Assembly: GCA_030648615.1 (NCBI GenBank)
Contig: JAUSHJ010000032.1
Coordinates: forward strand, 1-54,102
Length of the DNA stretch: 54,102 nucleotides
Source of the DNA: Microcaldota archaeon
Lineage (GTDB): Archaea > Micrarchaeota > Micrarchaeia > Anstonellales > Bilamarchaeaceae
Direction: 5' to 3'
Below are positions 50,811 to 54,102 of the stretch, piece after piece (positions within the stretch are counted from its first letter, which is position 1; each line of letters starts with the position of its first letter). Position numbers and translations under genes: made by a program. The notes beneath the pieces are model-generated. The model was not told the DNA's origin, did no database searches, and saw nothing but the letters and a program-made list of their open reading frames with translations.

Positions 50811-51005
50811 ATGGAATTTCCAGTAAGATGTTACACATGCGGTGCTGTTATAGGAGATTTGTATGATCAGTACAAGTCACTTTCAAAGGACAAAAATCCA
50901 GAGCAGGCACTCAATGATCTTTTAGTAGATCGATATTGTTGCAGAAGGATGTTCCTAGGACACGTAGAAGTTATGGGTACGATTTCCAAATATCCCAGAA
51001 TTTAA
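50811..51005 (+). CDS. rpoN: RNA polymerase subunit Rpo10 (N)
   Basis: 64 aa zinc-bundle subunit (homologue of eukaryotic RPB10). It starts MEFPVRCYTCGAVIGDLYDQY and carries the second zinc pair in DRYCCRRMFLGHVEV. Full length. GAGGTTGATG precedes the ATG. Usual neighbour of uS9 in archaea; Rpo6 (K) and enolase, which often follow, are absent here. Confidence 0.96.
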   Translation: MEFPVRCYTCGAVIGDLYDQYKSLSKDKNPEQALNDLLVDRYCCRRMFLGHVEVMGTISKYPRI

Positions 51006-51013
51006 ATATTTAC

Positions 51014-51201
51014 GGGGCTGTGAGGTAACCTGGTATCCTGCAAGCTTGGGGTGTTTGTTATCCGAGTTCAATCCCGTTTTGACTTTTGTCAAACTTACGG
51101 CAAAACGGGTATCCAAAAGCCATGCGGTATTTCCCATGGTTGGAGCAAAAGTTACGAGACTGAAAACTGATAACTCGAAACTGCGTTTCTTGGCGGCCCC
51201 A
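51014..51201 (+). tRNA. tRNA-Pro(GGG), interrupted by about 115 nt in the T-loop
   Basis: Acceptor GGGGCTG (51014-51020) pairs with CGGCCCC (51194-51200), discriminator A51201. D stem AGG/CCT; anticodon stem CAAGC/GTTTG (51041-51045/51053-51057) with loop TTGGGGT, anticodon GGG at 51048-51050. T stem CCGAG (51062-51066) pairs with CTTGG (51189-51193) only if about 115 bases between TTCAATC and CTTGG are removed. T-loop introns are known in some archaea, but I could not draw a clean bulge-helix-bulge, so splicing is unproven. CCA is not encoded. Confidence 0.82.
51074..51188 (+). repeat. T-loop insertion in tRNA-Pro (probable intron)
   Basis: Borders set by the mature tRNA fold, give or take a few bases. 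It contains CCCGTTTTG/CAAAACGGG (51073-51109), a 9-bp perfect stem with TTTG/CAAA nested inside. Then come CCATG/CATGG (about 51119-51139) and AGTTaCGAG...CTCGaAACT (about 51150-51181). The arrangement of small hairpins recalls the D-loop insertion of tRNA-Leu, though no shared hairpin sequence is seen. Confidence 0.6.
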
Positions 51202-51284
51202 ATTTATATTTGATTCAAAATTATATTAACTAAAAAAGGAATGACGGGCTTAAGGCCACAATATATGAAGACTGAGGTATGAAT

Positions 51285-52043
51285 ATGGTTTCTGACAAAG
51301 CAAATTTGCTCGTAAAACAGGAAATGTATCTTGAAGCAGGTATCCATATCGGTACTAAAATGCGTACCTATGATATGAGAAATTATGTTTTCAAGCGAAG
51401 AGATGATGGTCTATTTATTCTCGATCTAAGAAAGACTGATGAAAAGATCTTGAAGGCTGCAAAAATAATTTCAAAATTTAAACCAGAAGATGTTTTGGTA
51501 GTTGCTTCTAGAGCATATTCAGGAAACCCAGCATCAAAGTTTTCTTTACTTACTGGAATTCCAATTATAAAAGGACGATTCATTCCAGGAACCATGACTA
51601 ATTTGGCTTACACTGGTTTTAGAGAACCTAAGATATTATTTATCTGTGATCCTAAAGGTGAAAGGGAAGCCATAAGCGAATCTGCTAAAAATGGTGTTCC
51701 AGTTATTGCACTCTGTGATACTGACAACGAAACCCGTTTCATCGATCTTGTAGTTCCTGTTAACAATAAGGGTAAGCGATCTTTAGCGTTAATATTCTAC
51801 ATATTAGCAAGAGAAGTGATGCTTTCTCAGGGTAAAATAGCATCCTACGATGAGTTTACTCACGATCTTGCATTCTTCGAGAATTCGGATGCTGAAGGTG
51901 AAGGGCCATCAAAGATAACTACTAAGTCTATTCTAAAGAAGTCTAAACCTGAACCAGAATCAAAAGAAAGTGCAGTTCAGCACCGAAAGGAAACTCCTAA
52001 GGAAGTTTCGAAAGAAGAACCGAAGACTGAAAAGAAAGAGTAG
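51285..52043 (+). CDS. rps2: Ribosomal protein uS2
   Basis: About 252 aa. Core motifs: YLEAGIHIGTKMRTYDMRNY, VFKRRDDGLFILDLRKTDEK, VVASRAYSGNPASKF, GRFIPGTMTNLAYTGFREPK and FIDLVVPVNNKGKRSLALIF. After about residue 200 comes a Lys/Glu/Pro-rich tail of about 50 residues. Start 51285 is preferred because GAGGT at 51274-51278 is correctly spaced; ATG 51279 is in frame too close to it. Confidence 0.95.
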   Translation: MVSDKANLLVKQEMYLEAGIHIGTKMRTYDMRNYVFKRRDDGLFILDLRKTDEKILKAAKIISKFKPEDVLVVASRAYSGNPASKFSLLTGIPIIKGRFIPGTMTNLAYTGFREPKILFICDPKGEREAISESAKNGVPVIALCDTDNETRFIDLVVPVNNKGKRSLALIFYILAREVMLSQGKIASYDEFTHDLAFFENSDAEGEGPSKITTKSILKKSKPEPESKESAVQHRKETPKEVSKEEPKTEKKE

Positions 52044-52165
52044 TTCTTTCTCTATTTTTCTTATTTTTCTAATTTTTTTACATTTCTTTATTTTCTTTAT
52101 TTATGTACTATAAATTCTACATCTCTTTCCCCTTTTATCTTTTATCTGAATCAAATGATGAATAT

Positions 52166-53662
52166 TTATCGGTTTCTATTTTTTCTAATTTTTTTTGGAG
52201 ATATACTGCAAGTTTCTGGCTTTTTAAAACCAAGAGGTTTATCAGTTCTTCTATCATCAAGTTTTGCGATTCTATTTTCTAAGGTGGATTGCGCTCGTAT
52301 TTCATTACGTTTTTTCTGAACAGTTGCCATTACTACTGCAGGTAAATTACCCCAAGTATGACGCTTTCTGTCTGCCTCAAATATTTTTGTAAGTTTATCT
52401 AAATCTTTTCCAGCTTTTTGAATCGCTTTCATCCCAGCGAGAATTCTAATATCATCTCTCAAATGTTGGTGGGTACTAAGTTCGGTAAGTTCATCTGTGC
52501 TTAACATGCTATCTGCTTTTTTTATGATTTTCTTAATTTTCTTTTCAGCAGCCACAACGACTTCCATAGGTAGCATTCCATCTCTACCAAATTCATCTAT
52601 ATCGGCATTTCTGACAGCCATAATTTTATAGATGTCTTTTCCTGCCTGCATAATAGCTTTCATACCTGCTGCGATTCGTAGTTCATTTCCATAGTTTTGA
52701 GAAGTAGCAAAAGAAATCAACCAATTAAAATCAAATGAGGGATCTTTTTTATTTTTTATTGCTTCAGCAAGTTTTTTTCCAGCAGCTTCTTCAACCTCTG
52801 CAGGCAGTAGACTTATCATACCTAGCCGATGTGTATATCTAGTAGCATTCAAAATTCTCTCAAGTTCATCTACATTTTCTCCAGCCTGTTTAATTGCTTT
52901 CATTCCCATTGTAATTCTTAGTTTATCTCCATAGCATAACGTGTTAGTAGCAATGGAAAGTAACGCATCTAAGTTTAGCACACTTTCTGATTTTTCTATT
53001 ACCTTTATAAGTTTTTTTTCAGCGGCAACTTTTATCTCTATAGGTAAGATACCTCCAGTTATAAAACCAAGTCTATTTTCACCTATATCTGCATTTAAAA
53101 TTTTCATAAGTTCATTAGGATTTTCTAAATTTGGTATAATCCCAAGTAATTTCTCTATGGTTTTTCCCATCGTATCTACATGCAAACCTGGTCTTTGAAT
53201 TATTATTAGGAGGTTACCAACGTCACTGACGAGTTCTAATAATTTCGTACCTGCTGAAATTCTGATTTGATTATATTGATGTAAATCAGCACATACTTTC
53301 AAAAGTCCCTCTCCATCTATATTTCTCACCATATCTTCTAGTTCTGCTTCGGTTACTAGTTTCTGTTTGTTTCTTCCAAAACCAACAAAAGGATCAAAAC
53401 CAGAAAACGGGTCTCGATAAGTCTGAGTTCTTGTTGCTTGAGGCTTTACAGTTCCATGTCTATCATAATTAGCTCGTTTTTCAGCATCGCCTAGGGCTTC
53501 GTAGGCTTCAGCAACTACCTTAAATTTTTCTTCTGCTTCACTGCTTCCTTTATTCCTATCGGGGTGATGCTGGAATGCAAGTTTTAGGTAAGCGCTTCTT
53601 ATTTCTCCAGGTGTAGCAGTTATAGCTACGCCTAAGACAGAGTAATAATCATTAGTTGGCAT
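52166..53662 (-). CDS. J-domain protein with novel helical repeats
   Basis: About 498 aa. The J-domain (residues about 4-68) has [20 protein letters not shown], the HPD motif in [10 protein letters not shown] and [15 protein letters not shown], so it should stimulate an Hsp70 (DnaK). There is no Gly/Phe-zinc finger set of DnaJ. Instead about four repeats of roughly 85 residues follow, with consensus (L/M)P.EV..AAEKK...I, LRI..GMKAI.QAG.D and IL.AD. The leaderless start at 53662 ([12 protein letters not shown]) fits a TATATATG box near 53690. Client unknown. Confidence 0.8.
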   Translation of the reverse strand: MPTNDYYSVLGVAITATPGEIRSAYLKLAFQHHPDRNKGSSEAEEKFKVVAEAYEALGDAEKRANYDRHGTVKPQATRTQTYRDPFSGFDPFVGFGRNKQKLVTEAELEDMVRNIDGEGLLKVCADLHQYNQIRISAGTKLLELVSDVGNLLIIIQRPGLHVDTMGKTIEKLLGIIPNLENPNELMKILNADIGENRLGFITGGILPIEIKVAAEKKLIKVIEKSESVLNLDALLSIATNTLCYGDKLRITMGMKAIKQAGENVDELERILNATRYTHRLGMISLLPAEVEEAAGKKLAEAIKNKKDPSFDFNWLISFATSQNYGNELRIAAGMKAIMQAGKDIYKIMAVRNADIDEFGRDGMLPMEVVVAAEKKIKKIIKKADSMLSTDELTELSTHQHLRDDIRILAGMKAIQKAGKDLDKLTKIFEADRKRHTWGNLPAVVMATVQKKRNEIRAQSTLENRIAKLDDRRTDKPLGFKKPETCSISPKKIRKNRNR

Positions 53663-53739
53663 ACATATATGCATGTGCATTAACACATATATAATGGTAT
53701 CTTTAGGGAAGTCTAACTATTTTCTAATTACAAATTTTT

Positions 53740-54102
53740 TTATTTTTTTGTTTTAAATAAAGGAAGCATTTTAATTCCATGAAATCCACTAATAATTATT
53801 AAAATAAAAATAATTAACAAAACCTCAAATTGTTTAAGTAATATACATGCTCCTAATAATACTCCTAATAATAAATGAAGCAATTTCCTATTTTTTGTTT
53901 GCGGATATTGAATAGTTTTGTCAATTCTTATCATACTATTAAATTTTTTGTTAGGAAAGTTATATTTTTTATGTTCTTTAGGATCAATTTTCATGTAATT
54001 TCCTATATACTTACATTTTGGGCAGATATATTTTTCTTTAATTAGACTAAAATTATAACCTAATATCCGGTATTTATTTGTATCATGTGTCAATTCGGCA
54101 CG
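53740..54102 (-). CDS. Small zinc-finger membrane protein, 5' end outside window
   Basis: The frame runs open to the window edge, so it is partial. The visible part has KYICPKCKYIGNYMKI (half of a zinc ribbon), then two hydrophobic segments (LLHLLLGVLLGACILL and VLLIIFILIIISGF) that probably form a membrane hairpin, and a basic end. The first visible residues, RAELTH, come from the left palindromic unit and are read in the same frame as AELTH in the aroA insertion. No family recognised. Confidence 0.5.
   Translation of the reverse strand, partial: RAELTHDTNKYRILGYNFSLIKEKYICPKCKYIGNYMKIDPKEHKKYNFPNKKFNSMIRIDKTIQYPQTKNRKLLHLLLGVLLGACILLKQFEVLLIIFILIIISGFHGIKMLPLFKTKK
54084..54102. repeat. Left unit of the palindromic element, cut by window end
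   Basis: CATGTGTCAATTCGGCACG matches the left unit in aroA (30131-30148) and the left end of the hairpin array (34637-34653). It continues beyond the window. Confidence 0.65.

Noticed and set aside
51006-51200. Short minus-strand frame over tRNA-Pro
   Set aside because: It overlaps the interrupted tRNA gene and the Rpo10 end; no coding features.

Overview
This is an archaeal chromosome segment. The evidence is archaeal-type ribosomal and RNA polymerase genes (uS13-uS4-uS11-Rpo3; eL18-uL13-uS9-Rpo10-uS2), TATA-box promoters of the TTTAAA/TTTATAA type often about 25 nt from a leaderless ATG, GGTGAT-type ribosome-binding sites inside operons, intron-bearing tRNAs, and archaeal families (TrmB, COG2150-type ACT regulator, beta-CASP nuclease). 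Interrupted tRNAs, compact enzymes and a bacterial-looking aro block would fit a DPANN-type archaeon such as Diapherotrites or Micrarchaeota, but that placement is only a guess.

Layout. 1-2158: end of the uS13 operon (uS13, uS4, uS11, Rpo3). 2159-2880: a structured non-coding stretch with a hairpin leader, a tRNA-Leu(GAG) interrupted in its D-loop, and the first copy of an 87-bp repeat. 2932-9576: a five-gene cell-surface operon (Lrp-like regulator, giant coiled-coil membrane protein, small membrane protein, C25-like protein, lipoprotein), closed by the second copy of the 87-bp repeat. 9.7-25.1 kb: mixed accessory genes, including a lipoprotein, GT4 glycosyltransferase, MNT/HEPN pair, two cation antiporters, surface Ig-like protein, DUF2000, ACT regulator, beta-CASP RNase, lipase-like secreted protein and TrmB regulator. 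Three copies of an apparent small-RNA cassette lie among them. 25.1-34.6 kb (minus): a complete shikimate-to-Phe/Tyr operon (DAHP synthase, aroB, aroD, aroE-aroK fusion, aroA, aroC, pheA, tyrA, aminotransferase, msrB). 34.6-35.3 kb: a non-coding array of at least eleven short hairpins. 35.3-41.8 kb (minus): trpEGDCBA plus a LysE-type exporter, without trpF. 42.5-48.0 kb: an ACT regulator, then a SUF iron-sulfur locus (sufCSU divergent from sufBD). 49.3-52.0 kb: the second ribosomal cluster with an interrupted tRNA-Pro(GGG). 52.2-54.1 kb: a J-domain repeat protein and a partial membrane protein.

The main unusual theme is a family of short palindromic units. They occur as a dense array between the aro and trp operons, as an in-frame 22-codon insertion inside aroA, as the translated 3' end of trpB, inside the tRNA-Leu insertion, downstream of the trp operon, and at the right window edge in the same reading frame as in aroA. 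This looks like a mobile or proliferating palindromic element tolerated in genes, comparable in behaviour to Rickettsia palindromic elements. It is the best candidate here for something undescribed. The two ribosomal halves, normally one neighbourhood in many archaea, are separated by about 47 kb, and the break lies just after the tRNA-Leu gene.
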